A DNA stretch of 7,968 bases from Planctomycetota bacterium (GTDB lineage Bacteria > Planctomycetota > UBA8108 > UBA1146 > JAJFFE01): assembly GCA_020425835.1 (NCBI GenBank), contig JAGQRC010000131.1:1-7968 (forward strand), written 5' to 3'. The translations under genes were made by a program, and so were the position numbers. The notes below the pieces were generated by a model. That model saw only the letters and a list, made by a program, of their open reading frames with translations, was not told where the DNA came from and ran no database searches. This document shows, piece by piece, positions 1 to 7,214 of the stretch (its first letter is position 1; each line of letters begins with the position of its first letter).

Positions 1-431
1 ATCTTGAGACCCGGCGTATTGAGAAAGAAGGACTCGACGTTCTGCGAATGGAACGGACCGGCGTGGACTCCGCCACCGGTCGGTCCGCGAACGACGATGG
101 GGTCGGGGGCGTCCCAACGAAAGCGACAGGTCGCCGCGAAGTTCGTCAGCTGGTTGAACGCGCACGAGATGAAGTCGATGAACTGGATCTCGACGATTGG
201 GCGCAGGCCACTGAGAGCGGCGCCGATTGCCGCGCCGATGATGCCGGTCTCGGCGATCGGGGTGTCGAGGACGCGACGTTCTCCATACCGATCCCGAAAG
301 CCCTGCGTCAGCTTGAACGCGCCTCCGTACTGGCAGATGTCCTCACCGAGGAGGAAGACTCGAGAGTCCTCGTCCATGGCGCGCATGAGGCCGCGTCGAA
401 TCGCTTCGATGTAGGTGACCGTCTCTCCCAT
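1..431 (-). CDS. 2-oxoacid dehydrogenase E1 component, beta subunit (5' part only)
   Basis: This is the first 143 codons of a gene that runs off the left edge of the window. It is the beta chain of a pyruvate- or branched-chain-type 2-oxoacid dehydrogenase E1, which with an alpha chain forms the ThDP-dependent decarboxylase that acylates lipoyl-E2. Visible family marks are GEDI (residues 29-32), TPIAE with the expected ThDP-contacting Glu61, VEIQFIDF (80-87), the PTGGG turn (117-121) and the active-site FHSQ with His128. The preferred ATG at 431 has GAGAGAG a few bases upstream. An in-frame GTG at 446 would add five residues (MAREI) and is also plausible. It lies 54 bases downstream of the lpd stop on the same strand, so the two are probably co-transcribed. 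No E1 alpha is seen next to it, so alpha and E2 should lie left of the window or elsewhere. The substrate (pyruvate or branched-chain oxoacid) cannot be decided from this fragment. Confidence 0.93.
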   Translation of the reverse strand, partial: MGETVTYIEAIRRGLMRAMDEDSRVFLLGEDICQYGGAFKLTQGFRDRYGERRVLDTPIAETGIIGAAIGAALSGLRPIVEIQFIDFISCAFNQLTNFAATCRFRWDAPDPIVVRGPTGGGVHAGPFHSQNVESFFLNTPGLK

Positions 432-485
432 GATCTCTCTCGCCACGGGCAGCGCCCGACGGACTGCCTTTGGACCTCTTTGCTC

Positions 486-1907
486 TTAGATGTGGATCGC
501 TCCGCCGGTGAGACCATGGGCGGCCTCGAGCAGGCCCTCGGACAGTGTCGGGTGAGGGTGGACGATGTGTGCAAGGTCGGAGGCCGTCGATTCGAGGCCG
601 AGTAGGGCGCACCCCTCGGCGATCAAGTCCGTGGCGTGTTCGCCGATGATGTGAACACCGAGGATCTCCCCGAACTGATCGTCGGCGACCAGCTTGAAGA
701 AGCCGTGTGTCGCTCCCACGATCCCCGCCTTGCCCAATGCCGTAATGGGGAACTTGAACGCCTTGACCTTGTGCCCGAGCTCCTTCGCCTTCTGCTCGCT
801 CAGACCGACCGAGGCGACCTCGGGATGGCAGTACGTGGCGCTCGGGATGCGAAGTGGATCGATGCGTGGCGGGTTCTTCCCGGCGATGATCTCCACCGCG
901 ACGAGAGCCTCGGCGCTCGCCGCATGAGCCAGCAGAGGCGTGTTCCCGACGATGTCACCGATCGCGTAGATGTTCGGCACCGAGGTCCGTTGATCGGCGT
1001 CGGTCACCACGAAGCCCTTCTCCACTTCGACGCCGACCTTCTCGAGTCCGAGCCCATCCGTGAAGGGCCAGCGGCCGATCGCACAGAGGAGGATGTCAGT
1101 GTCGAAGGTCTCCTTCTTGCCGTCGGCGGACGAGAGCTCGATGGTCACATGCTTCGCGGAGGGCGTCGCCTTTTCGAGCTTCGTCGAGACCCGACAGTCG
1201 ATCTTGCGCTTCTTGAGCGCCTTGAGGAGCTCGTCCGAGCAGTCGTGATCCTCGAGCGGGAGGAGCCGCGGAAGCATCTCGACCAGGACGACCTCGACCC
1301 CGAACGAACGGAAGATCGAAGCGAACTCGGTGCCGACCGCCCCAGCTCCGAGAACGGTGATGTGCTTCGGCAGAGACTCCAGCTGGAGCGCTTCGTCGCT
1401 GGTGATGATGCGGTCGGACCCAAAGTCGAGGAACCCTGGCCGCGCGGCGACGGACCCGGTCGCGAGCACGATGTTCTTCCCGGACAACTCACCTCGTCCG
1501 CCGTCCGACAACTCGATTGCGACCCGCGTCGAGCTCGAGAGCGAACCCTTGCCGTGGATCGTCGTTACCTTGTTCTTCTTCAGCAGGTATTCGACGCCGC
1601 CGGCATTCTTCTTGACGACACGTCCCTTGAACTTCATCGCGGCGGCGAGGTCGAGGCGCGCTTCACCGATTTCGACACCGTACTTCGAGCCCTCGTTCGC
1701 CAGGTCGAGGACGTGTGCGGTCTGGAGAAGCGCCTTCGTCGGAATACAGCCTCGGTGGAGGCAGGTTCCTCCGGGTTGCGGGTCCTTCTCCACGAGCGCC
1801 GTCCGCATTCCGAGTTGGCCGGCCTTGATCGCTGCGACATAGCCGCCGGGGCCACCGCCGATCACGACGACATCGAACTCACCGAGCTGCTGTGTGCCCT
1901 TGGTCAC
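486..1907 (-). CDS. lpdA: Dihydrolipoyl dehydrogenase (E3 component)
   Basis: This 473-residue flavoprotein reoxidises the dihydrolipoyl arm of E2 in 2-oxoacid dehydrogenase complexes (or of glycine-cleavage H protein) and reduces NAD+. The length is normal for the family. It has the FAD-binding GGGPGG near residues 17-22 and the redox disulfide Cys49/Cys54 in TCLHRGCIPTK; His follows the first Cys where Asn is commoner. It also has the NAD-binding GAGAVG at 187-192, the second FAD motif AIGD, and the C-terminal dimer-interface pair His452/Glu457 in HPHPTLSE. All catalytic residues are therefore present. The start is GTG at 1907, supported by AGAGAGG seven bases upstream, and the first beta strand (FDVVVIGGG) begins at residue 11. 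It is the first gene of a leftward unit, followed after 54 bases by E1 beta. In many operons E3 comes last, after E2, so this order is less usual. With a second E1 gene just across the intergenic region, it may serve more than one complex (inference). Confidence 0.97.
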   Translation of the reverse strand: MTKGTQQLGEFDVVVIGGGPGGYVAAIKAGQLGMRTALVEKDPQPGGTCLHRGCIPTKALLQTAHVLDLANEGSKYGVEIGEARLDLAAAMKFKGRVVKKNAGGVEYLLKKNKVTTIHGKGSLSSSTRVAIELSDGGRGELSGKNIVLATGSVAARPGFLDFGSDRIITSDEALQLESLPKHITVLGAGAVGTEFASIFRSFGVEVVLVEMLPRLLPLEDHDCSDELLKALKKRKIDCRVSTKLEKATPSAKHVTIELSSADGKKETFDTDILLCAIGRWPFTDGLGLEKVGVEVEKGFVVTDADQRTSVPNIYAIGDIVGNTPLLAHAASAEALVAVEIIAGKNPPRIDPLRIPSATYCHPEVASVGLSEQKAKELGHKVKAFKFPITALGKAGIVGATHGFFKLVADDQFGEILGVHIIGEHATDLIAEGCALLGLESTASDLAHIVHPHPTLSEGLLEAAHGLTGGAIHI

Positions 1908-1914
1908 TGGAGTG

Positions 1915-1921
1915 CCTCTCT
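1915..1921 (-). promoter_or_regulatory. Ribosome binding site for lpd
   Basis: On the minus strand the sequence reads AGAGAGG, followed by seven bases and then GTG at 1907. It supports the GTG start. No ATG is present nearby in that frame before the conserved FAD-binding strand. Confidence 0.6.
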
Positions 1922-1961
1922 TGGCTCGTGTCCGTAGCTGAGGTCATTCACGCCGCTGGCT

Positions 1962-1987
1962 CATGAGACGACGTGGACCGTCTCGTG
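1962..1987 (-). promoter_or_regulatory. Hairpin in the lpd 5' leader
   Basis: CATGAGACG at 1962-1970 pairs with CGTCTCGTG at 1979-1987: nine pairs including one wobble, with an eight-base loop. It lies about 55 bases upstream of the lpd start, inside the leader expected from the candidate promoter at 2106-2133. No T-tract follows on either strand, so it is not an obvious terminator. Any regulatory role is a guess. Confidence 0.3.
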
Positions 1988-2105
1988 GCGGGGAAGCTCT
2001 CATCCGTCGAAATGGCGGGCGGAGCGATCGGGGTCGAACTCTGCCTCGTTGCGCGACACGACGGCTTCGACGTGGGCGACCCTGGAAGGGGCCCAGAGCG
2101 GCAGG

Positions 2106-2133
2106 AATATACCGGACGTCGGTTTTCTCTCCA
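2106..2133 (-). promoter_or_regulatory. Candidate sigma70-type promoter for lpd
   Basis: Reading leftward, TGGAGA (2133-2128) and TATATT (2111-2106) are separated by 16 bases. They match the TTGACA and TATAAT consensus at 4/6 and 5/6. The spacer and its flank contain a dyad, ACCG-N5-CGGT (2111-2123), placed where a repressor or activator could act. Transcription would begin near 2098. This was found by eye in a GC-rich background with no experimental support. Confidence 0.4.
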
Positions 2134-2151
2134 GGGCCATTTGGATATAAC
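2123..2151 (+). promoter_or_regulatory. Candidate promoter for fused E1
   Basis: TATAAC at 2146-2151 matches the -10 consensus at 5/6 and is the best such hexamer upstream of the fused E1. The -35 at the proper 17-base distance is poor (TTTTCT, 2123-2128), so the promoter may be activator-dependent or may not be real. Its -35 area overlaps that of the leftward lpd promoter candidate. The predicted leader is about 205 bases. Confidence 0.28.
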
Positions 2152-2201
2152 GGGGGGTCTTTCGGTCCTGACATCTTGGGTGCGACGCGGTTGCGGAGTT
2201 G

Positions 2202-2262
2202 TGTCGGTCGACAAACACCCGTCGCCTTCGGCGTTGTGCTGTCGACGGACGATTGTCGGTCG
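2202..2262. repeat. TGTCG repeat cluster and imperfect hairpin upstream of fused E1
   Basis: TGTCGGTCG occurs at 2202-2210 and again at 2254-2262, with the related TGTCGACGG at 2240-2248. The first copy is half of a dyad, TGTCG-GT-CGACA (2202-2213). GTCGACA (2207-2213) also pairs with TGTCGAC (2240-2246) around an inner stem CGCC-TTC-GGCG (2223-2233), forming an imperfect hairpin of about 40 bases. No T-tract follows, so an operator or leader structure is more likely than a terminator. Chance is possible, because CG-rich words are common here. Confidence 0.35.
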
Positions 2263-2354
2263 TGCTGGGCTGAAGTTGCACTGCCATCCCTCTACCGTCT
2301 CGGTTCGATACGCAGCGGCCGAATGCCGTGCGCCTGACCGTGCACGGCCCGCTC

Positions 2355-2359
2355 AAGGA
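2355..2359 (+). promoter_or_regulatory. Ribosome binding site for fused E1
   Basis: AAGGA lies five bases before the ATG at 2365. This site matters because it supports translation of the unusual basic N-terminal tail. The next in-frame start codon of any kind (ATG, GTG or TTG) is ATG at 2632, inside the conserved first helix. An in-frame TGA at 2335-2337 rules out a much longer protein. Confidence 0.7.
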
Positions 2360-2364
2360 ATCCC

Positions 2365-4692
2365 ATGTCCAAGAACCCACATTCCGACCAACACCGGAAG
2401 AAGGACCGCTCGGGCAAGCCGTCCGATCGTCGAGAGCCCTCCAATGGCCGCGACTCGCGTTCTCGCGGCAGCAAGAAGGGTTTCGGGCCGAGAGGGGGCG
2501 GTGGACGTCACGCTGGGGGCGGGCGTCCCGGGCCATCCAAGAGCAGGCCACCCGCAGGCAGGGCGGCGACTCCGACTCCGCGCTCCGATCGCGACGAACT
2601 CCACGGGCTCGGCAAGGCTCAGCTTCTGGAGATGTACCGGACGATTTGTCTCAGTCGCGAGATCGACGATGAGGAGATTCGTCTCAAGCAGAAGAACCAG
2701 ATCTTCTTCCAGATCAACGGCGTTGGTCACGAGGCGCTGGGCGTTGCCGCGGGTATGGCGTTGCGAGCGGGCAAGGACTGGTTCTTCCCGTACTACCGAG
2801 ATCGCGCGCTAGTCCTGCAGCTTGGAATGACCCCGCTGGAGATGCTGAAGATGGGCACCGCAGCTCATGATGAGCCGGCGGGCGCTGGGCGACAGATGCC
2901 CAGTCACTGGGGACATCCGAAACTCAACATCCCGAATCAGTCGAGCTGCACCGGCAGCCAGGTCCTCCATGCGGTCGGCTGTGCCGAAGCGTGGTTCAAG
3001 GGACTGGAGCACGAGGACATCCGCCCACACGTTCGCCATTGGGATGACCAGGAGATCGCCTACGTGTCGATCGGAGACGGGACCTCCAGCGAAGGCGAGG
3101 TCTGGGAGTCGCTCAATACGGCGTGCAACCTGCGCCTCCCCGTCCTGTTCGTCGTCGAGGACAACGGGTATGCGATCAGCGTCCCGGTCGAGGTCAACAC
3201 TGCGGGCGGTTCGATCTCCCGTCTCGTGACCGGATTCCCGAACCTGATCATTCGCGAGGTCGACGGTTGCGATCCTGTGGCCTCGTACGGGTGCCTCCGT
3301 GAGGTGGTGGCCAGAATGCGGCGGGAGCGCCGCCCCGCATTGGTCCATGCTCGCGTCATTCGGCCCTACTCCCACTCGCTCTCCGACGATGAGCGGATGT
3401 ACCGCCCGGCCGTCGAGCGGGAGGAAGAGGCCAAGCGCGATCCCCTCAGCACGTTCCCGCGATTCCTGGTGGACAGGGGTCTGGCGACGGATGGAGAGCT
3501 CGAGCGTATTCGGGAGCAGGTCGGCGCAGAGGTACGTGCCGCGAGTGATCTCGCTGTCGCGACACCGCAGGCCGATCCGAGCACCGTACTCGATCACGTG
3601 TGGTCGAGTCACTTCGATCCCACCGATCGCGCACTCGCCACCGAGCCCGTCTTCGAGGAGGACGCTCAGCCGACCACAATGGTCGACCTCATCAATGCCT
3701 GTCTGCGCGATGAGATGGAGCGGGACTCTCGCATCGTGCTCTTCGGCGAGGACGTCGCGGACGCCAGCCGCGAGATCGTGCTCGACGATTGCAAAGGGAA
3801 AGGCGGAGTGTTCAAGGTCACCGCCGGCCTTCAGCGTCGGTTCGGTGGTCACCGGGTCTACAATTCGCCACTGGCGGAGGCGAACATCGTGGGTCGAGCG
3901 ATCGGCATGGCGCTCCGAGGCATGAAGCCCTGCGTCGAGATTCAGTTTCTCGACTACATCTGGCCGGCATACCACCAGATTCGTTCCGAGCTCTCGAACT
4001 ATCGGTGGCGCTCGGCTGGTCAGGACAGCTGTCCGGTCGTGATCCGAACCGCCTCGGGCGGCTACCTGCGAGGAGGCGCCGTCTACCACAGCCAGTCGGC
4101 GGAGACGCTGTTCACGCACGTTCCCGGACTCCGGGTCGTGATGCCGGCCACCGCCCTGGATGCGAATGGACTGCTACGAACCGCTCTTCGATGTGACGAT
4201 CCCGTCATCTTCTTGGAGCACAAGCATCTGTACCGTCAGACCTACAACAAGGGACGGTACCCGGGGCCGGACTACGCCATCCCGTTCGGCTGTGCCAACA
4301 CCGTTCGGCAGGGCGACGATCTCACCATTGTCACATATGGCGCGTTGGTGCACCGTTCTCTGACCGCGGCGCGCAAGCTAGCCGAAGACCACGGTGTCGA
4401 GGCAGATGTCATCGATCTGCGAACGCTCTGCCCCTACGACTGGGAGGCGATCCGGGAGTCCGTCGAGCGGACCAACCGATTGTTGATCGCGCACGAGGAG
4501 AGCCGCTCGTGGGGCTACGGTGCCGAGATCGCAGCACGCGTGAGCGAGGAGCTGTTCGATCACCTCGACGCTCCGGTTCGACGAGTCGCTTCGCTCGACA
4601 CGTTCGTCGCCTACGCGCCCGATCTCGAGGAGCGGATCCTCCCTCAACCGGACGACGTGTTCCAGGCCGCCCTGGAACTTGCCCGCTACTGA
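2365..4692 (+). CDS. Fused 2-oxoacid dehydrogenase E1, alpha and beta domains in one chain
   Basis: This 775-residue enzyme should catalyse ThDP-dependent decarboxylation of a 2-oxoacid and reductive acylation of lipoyl-E2 in the cytoplasm. The alpha domain (about 83-400) shows GVGHEA (His122), the YYRDRA motif (143-148), GRQMPSHWG (His181), the ThDP/Mg motif GDG (237-239) closing at Asn267, and a [12 protein letters not shown] loop (336-347) like the phosphorylation loop of E1 alpha. The beta domain (from about 437) shows FGEDV, SPLAE with ThDP-contacting Glu505, VEIQFLDY and active-site His575 in YHSQ. Compared with the E1 beta at 1-431, it carries about 14 extra residues after GEDV. Single-chain E1s of this kind are known in several bacterial phyla, usually as branched-chain or broad 2-oxoacid dehydrogenases; the exact substrate here is uncertain. 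Residues 1-76 are a low-complexity basic tail (14 Arg, 7 Lys, 14 Gly) not normal for the family. It is transcribed away from lpd, whose E3 it could share. No E2 is adjacent. Confidence 0.94.
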   Translation: MSKNPHSDQHRKKDRSGKPSDRREPSNGRDSRSRGSKKGFGPRGGGGRHAGGGRPGPSKSRPPAGRAATPTPRSDRDELHGLGKAQLLEMYRTICLSREIDDEEIRLKQKNQIFFQINGVGHEALGVAAGMALRAGKDWFFPYYRDRALVLQLGMTPLEMLKMGTAAHDEPAGAGRQMPSHWGHPKLNIPNQSSCTGSQVLHAVGCAEAWFKGLEHEDIRPHVRHWDDQEIAYVSIGDGTSSEGEVWESLNTACNLRLPVLFVVEDNGYAISVPVEVNTAGGSISRLVTGFPNLIIREVDGCDPVASYGCLREVVARMRRERRPALVHARVIRPYSHSLSDDERMYRPAVEREEEAKRDPLSTFPRFLVDRGLATDGELERIREQVGAEVRAASDLAVATPQADPSTVLDHVWSSHFDPTDRALATEPVFEEDAQPTTMVDLINACLRDEMERDSRIVLFGEDVADASREIVLDDCKGKGGVFKVTAGLQRRFGGHRVYNSPLAEANIVGRAIGMALRGMKPCVEIQFLDYIWPAYHQIRSELSNYRWRSAGQDSCPVVIRTASGGYLRGGAVYHSQSAETLFTHVPGLRVVMPATALDANGLLRTALRCDDPVIFLEHKHLYRQTYNKGRYPGPDYAIPFGCANTVRQGDDLTIVTYGALVHRSLTAARKLAEDHGVEADVIDLRTLCPYDWEAIRESVERTNRLLIAHEESRSWGYGAEIAARVSEELFDHLDAPVRRVASLDTFVAYAPDLEERILPQPDDVFQAALELARY

Positions 4693-4770
4693 ACCTCGTG
4701 TGTCCGGGTCGCGAGAACGCGGCTCGGCCTTCCGGGTCTCGCCCGTTCGGTGTGCCGCCATCCGCTCTTG

Positions 4771-4804
4771 CGGCCTTCGCAACAGCAGGCCACGCGAAGG
4801 GCCG
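4771..4804 (+). other. Strong hairpin between fused E1 and ftsH
   Basis: CGGCCTTCGC (4771-4780) pairs with GCGAAGG-g-CCG (4794-4804) over ten pairs with one bulged G, leaving a 13-base loop. It lies about 80 bases after the E1 stop and before ftsH. No run of T follows, so it would be a weak intrinsic terminator at best. It may instead protect the E1 mRNA 3' end, act with Rho, or structure the ftsH leader. The other bases between 4693 and 4889 show no convincing promoter. Confidence 0.4.
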
Positions 4805-4889
4805 ATAGGGACGAATGAGGTCGCATTCCCGGTACGGGGATGGCATCCTCGCCCAGCCCCGAAGTGCGCCCTGGCGCGGAACGAGCACG

Positions 4890-7007
4890 ATGTCCCAGTC
4901 GAACAAGGTCCCGAACCAAGGTCCCGAACGTCCCCAGGAACGAGGTGACACCACATCACCTCGTCGGAATTCGTGGATCTGGGTGCTCCTGGTCGTCCTC
5001 GTCCTCTACCTCATCATGAGCAATGTCGCCAACGTTCAGGGAAGTGGCGTCGTGGAGGTCGGCTACCGCACCTTCATGGAGCAGCTCGACCCGCGCTCCG
5101 TCGCCGCCGAGGGATCCGCGCCGGCGTCCGCTCAGCAGCGCACCAACGTCAAGTTCATCCGTCAGACCGAGCCCGGGCGATTCGAAGCGACTCTTCTCGA
5201 GCCGATCGACTACTCGGATCCTTCGGTGAAGGACGCCAAGTCCGTCAGGGCGTCTCGCATCGTGGTCGTCGTGGGCGACAACACCGATTCGATCATCACC
5301 CAGATGTACCAGGCCGCGAATCGGGTCGGAGTCGAGCTCAAGGGCGACAATGGCTCGGGACAGATTCTCTCCGTCGTTCTGATCAACCTGCTCCCGCTCG
5401 TCGCCATCGTCTTGATCTTCTGGTTCATGGCGAGTCGTGTTCGCAAGCAGATGGGAGCGCCGGGGATCTTCGGGAAGTTCGGAGGGAACCGTGCCAAGCG
5501 CTACGAGGGCGGTAAGACCCAAGTCACGTTCAAGGACGTCGCTGCGCTCCGGAACGTGAAACGCGAGCTACAGGAGATCGTCGCGTTCTTGAAGCACCCC
5601 GAGAGGTACACCCGTCTCGGCGCTCAGATCCCCAAGGGGGTCCTGCTCGTGGGACCTCCCGGTACGGGGAAGACACTGTTGGCTCGGGCGGTCGCGGGTG
5701 AGGCCGGCGTCCCATTCTATTCCATATCGGGATCGGAGTTCATCGAGCTGTTCGTCGGCATGGGGGCGTCGCGCGTCCGCGAACTCTTCGACGAAGCCAA
5801 GAAGAACTCGCCGTGTATCGTCTTCATCGACGAGATCGATGCGGTGGGACGTTCTCGCGGGGCCGGGCTCGGCGGGGGACACGATGAGCGCGAGCAGACG
5901 CTGAACCAGATCCTGTCCGAGATGGACGGGTTCGAGATCACCCAGACGGTGATCGTTCTCGCGGCGACCAATCGTCCCGACGTTCTCGATCCCGCATTGG
6001 TCCGACCCGGTCGATTCGACCGCCAAGTGGTCGTGGAGCGACCTCAACGAGACGGGCGTCGCCAGATCCTCGAGGTTCACACCAAGAACATCCCGCTCGA
6101 CTCGACCGTGGACCTCGACTCCATTGCTCGTGCGACGATCGGGTTCTCTGGGGCCGACTTGCGAAATCTCGCGAACGAGGCCGCGCTCTTGGCGGCCCGT
6201 GAGAACAAGGAGGTTGTCGGACAAGTCGATTTCGAGAACGCAAAGGACAAGATCCTTCTCGGAACCTTGCGCGACGAGGCGATGACCGAGAAGGAGAAGG
6301 TGCTCACCGCGTACCACGAGGCTGGGCATGCCCTCCTTGCCCTGCTCCTGCCCGAAGCGGACCCGGTGCAGAGTGTCACCATCGTTCCGCGCGGACGAGC
6401 TCTCGGTGTCACGCAGCAGGCGCCCGCAGAGGAGATCCACAGCTATTCGCGGACCTACCTCCTGAACCGAGTGGTCATCGCGCTCGGCGGGCGAGCCGCC
6501 GAGGAACTCGTGTTCAGTGAATTCACGACCGGTGCCGAGAACGATTTGAAGCAGTCGACCGGACTGGTCGAGCGGATGGTCTGCCGGTGGGGGATGAGCG
6601 AGAAGTTGGGCCCTGTTGCCTTCCCGCGAGGTGAGGAGCATGTCTTCCTCGGACGGGAGCTGGGTGAGACGAAGCACTACAGCGAACACACGGCGATGCT
6701 GATCGACGACGAGATCCGCCGTATCATCGACAAGTGCTACACCACTGCGATGGAGCTTCTCCAACGCGAGCGCGACAAGCTCGAACGCCTCGCGAAGGAA
6801 CTTCTCGACAGAGAGATCCTCACGGATCGCGAGATCTACGATCTGCTCGATATGCCGATCCCTGCGGCACTTCGCGAGCCGGAGACGGAAGTCTCGGTGG
6901 ACCGAGCCTCGCGGACTCCGGAACGTACGACCTCTTCCGAGCAGCAGCGAGATTCCCGAGTCGAAGAGGGCTTGGATCCGGGCATGCTCGGACTCGAGGG
7001 CGCCTGA
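4890..7007 (+). CDS. ftsH: ATP-dependent zinc metalloprotease FtsH
   Basis: This inner-membrane AAA+ protease, a hexamer in its family, degrades misfolded or unassembled membrane proteins and some regulators. From ATG 4890 it is 705 residues. It has TM1 (about 28-44), an external domain (about 45-157) longer than in E. coli, TM2 (about 159-181), then the AAA module: Walker A GPPGTGKT (255-262), pore loop FVGMG (288-292), Walker B FIDEID (312-317), and the second region of homology NRPDVLDP with arginine fingers Arg372 and Arg375. The peptidase domain has the zinc motif HEAGH (476-480) and third-ligand candidate Asp552 in GAEND. All catalytic residues are present. The acidic, Ser/Arg-rich C-terminal tail of about 50 residues is probably disordered. 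Small departures from the commonest sequence are [11 protein letters not shown] before the ATPase core and [13 protein letters not shown] at the pore. The start is uncertain: in-frame ATG 4815 would add 25 residues, with AGGGA only three bases upstream. I prefer 4890, which has GGA nine bases upstream and gives the usual short polar N-terminus before TM1. Confidence 0.96.
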   Translation: MSQSNKVPNQGPERPQERGDTTSPRRNSWIWVLLVVLVLYLIMSNVANVQGSGVVEVGYRTFMEQLDPRSVAAEGSAPASAQQRTNVKFIRQTEPGRFEATLLEPIDYSDPSVKDAKSVRASRIVVVVGDNTDSIITQMYQAANRVGVELKGDNGSGQILSVVLINLLPLVAIVLIFWFMASRVRKQMGAPGIFGKFGGNRAKRYEGGKTQVTFKDVAALRNVKRELQEIVAFLKHPERYTRLGAQIPKGVLLVGPPGTGKTLLARAVAGEAGVPFYSISGSEFIELFVGMGASRVRELFDEAKKNSPCIVFIDEIDAVGRSRGAGLGGGHDEREQTLNQILSEMDGFEITQTVIVLAATNRPDVLDPALVRPGRFDRQVVVERPQRDGRRQILEVHTKNIPLDSTVDLDSIARATIGFSGADLRNLANEAALLAARENKEVVGQVDFENAKDKILLGTLRDEAMTEKEKVLTAYHEAGHALLALLLPEADPVQSVTIVPRGRALGVTQQAPAEEIHSYSRTYLLNRVVIALGGRAAEELVFSEFTTGAENDLKQSTGLVERMVCRWGMSEKLGPVAFPRGEEHVFLGRELGETKHYSEHTAMLIDDEIRRIIDKCYTTAMELLQRERDKLERLAKELLDREILTDREIYDLLDMPIPAALREPETEVSVDRASRTPERTTSSEQQRDSRVEEGLDPGMLGLEGA

Positions 7008-7214
7008 TTCGACGGTCCTCGCAGCGGTTCGATCGATCTCCGGGGCCGGCGTCGAGTCCCGGCTCCCACCGAAGTGTCGCATCCCCAGCCGTCGAACCAG
7101 GTCTGCGCGACCATCCGGCGGCGGGTGATCCGTGCCGCCAATCTTCGTCGTCGCGAAATATGTGAGGTCTCCGGGGCGTGCGCGCGGCTGTCTCCAACGA
7201 AAGGCGGTCGCTCC

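Larger units (their letters stand above)
1908..2364. other. Divergent intergenic region between lpd and fused E1
   Basis: These 457 bases separate two outward-reading genes. Open frames exist here on both strands, but they are Arg/Pro-rich, lack convincing ribosome sites and resemble no family I know, so I read the stretch as non-coding. It is visibly less GC-biased around 2100-2165, where two AT-rich -10-like hexamers point in opposite directions. It also holds a hairpin in the lpd leader (1962-1987) and a TGTCG repeat cluster with dyad symmetry (2202-2262). Each candidate promoter would leave an untranslated leader of about 190-210 bases. Confidence 0.7.

Noticed and set aside
636..1937. 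Long plus-strand open frame opposite lpd (433 codons)
   Set aside because: It mirrors the lpd gene, is rich in Arg, Asp and Leu, has no family motif, and is explained by GC-biased third positions of the real gene.
1973..2812. Plus-strand frame of 279 codons crossing the intergenic region into fused E1
   Set aside because: It overlaps the E1 coding region out of frame, is very rich in Arg and Ser, and has no ribosome site or domain.
2809..4119. Minus-strand open frame of 436 codons opposite fused E1
   Set aside because: It is antisense to a gene with all E1 catalytic motifs; composition is shadow-like and there is no recognisable domain.
4693..4889. A promoter for ftsH in the gap after fused E1
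   Set aside because: No pair of hexamers with reasonable -35/-10 matches and 16-18 base spacing was found by eye; the only clear structure is the hairpin at 4771-4804.
7074..7214. Upstream GTG start extending the secreted-protein gene by 47 codons
   Set aside because: The extension is Arg-rich and would place the signal peptide inside the protein; ATG 7215 with AAAGG upstream is better.
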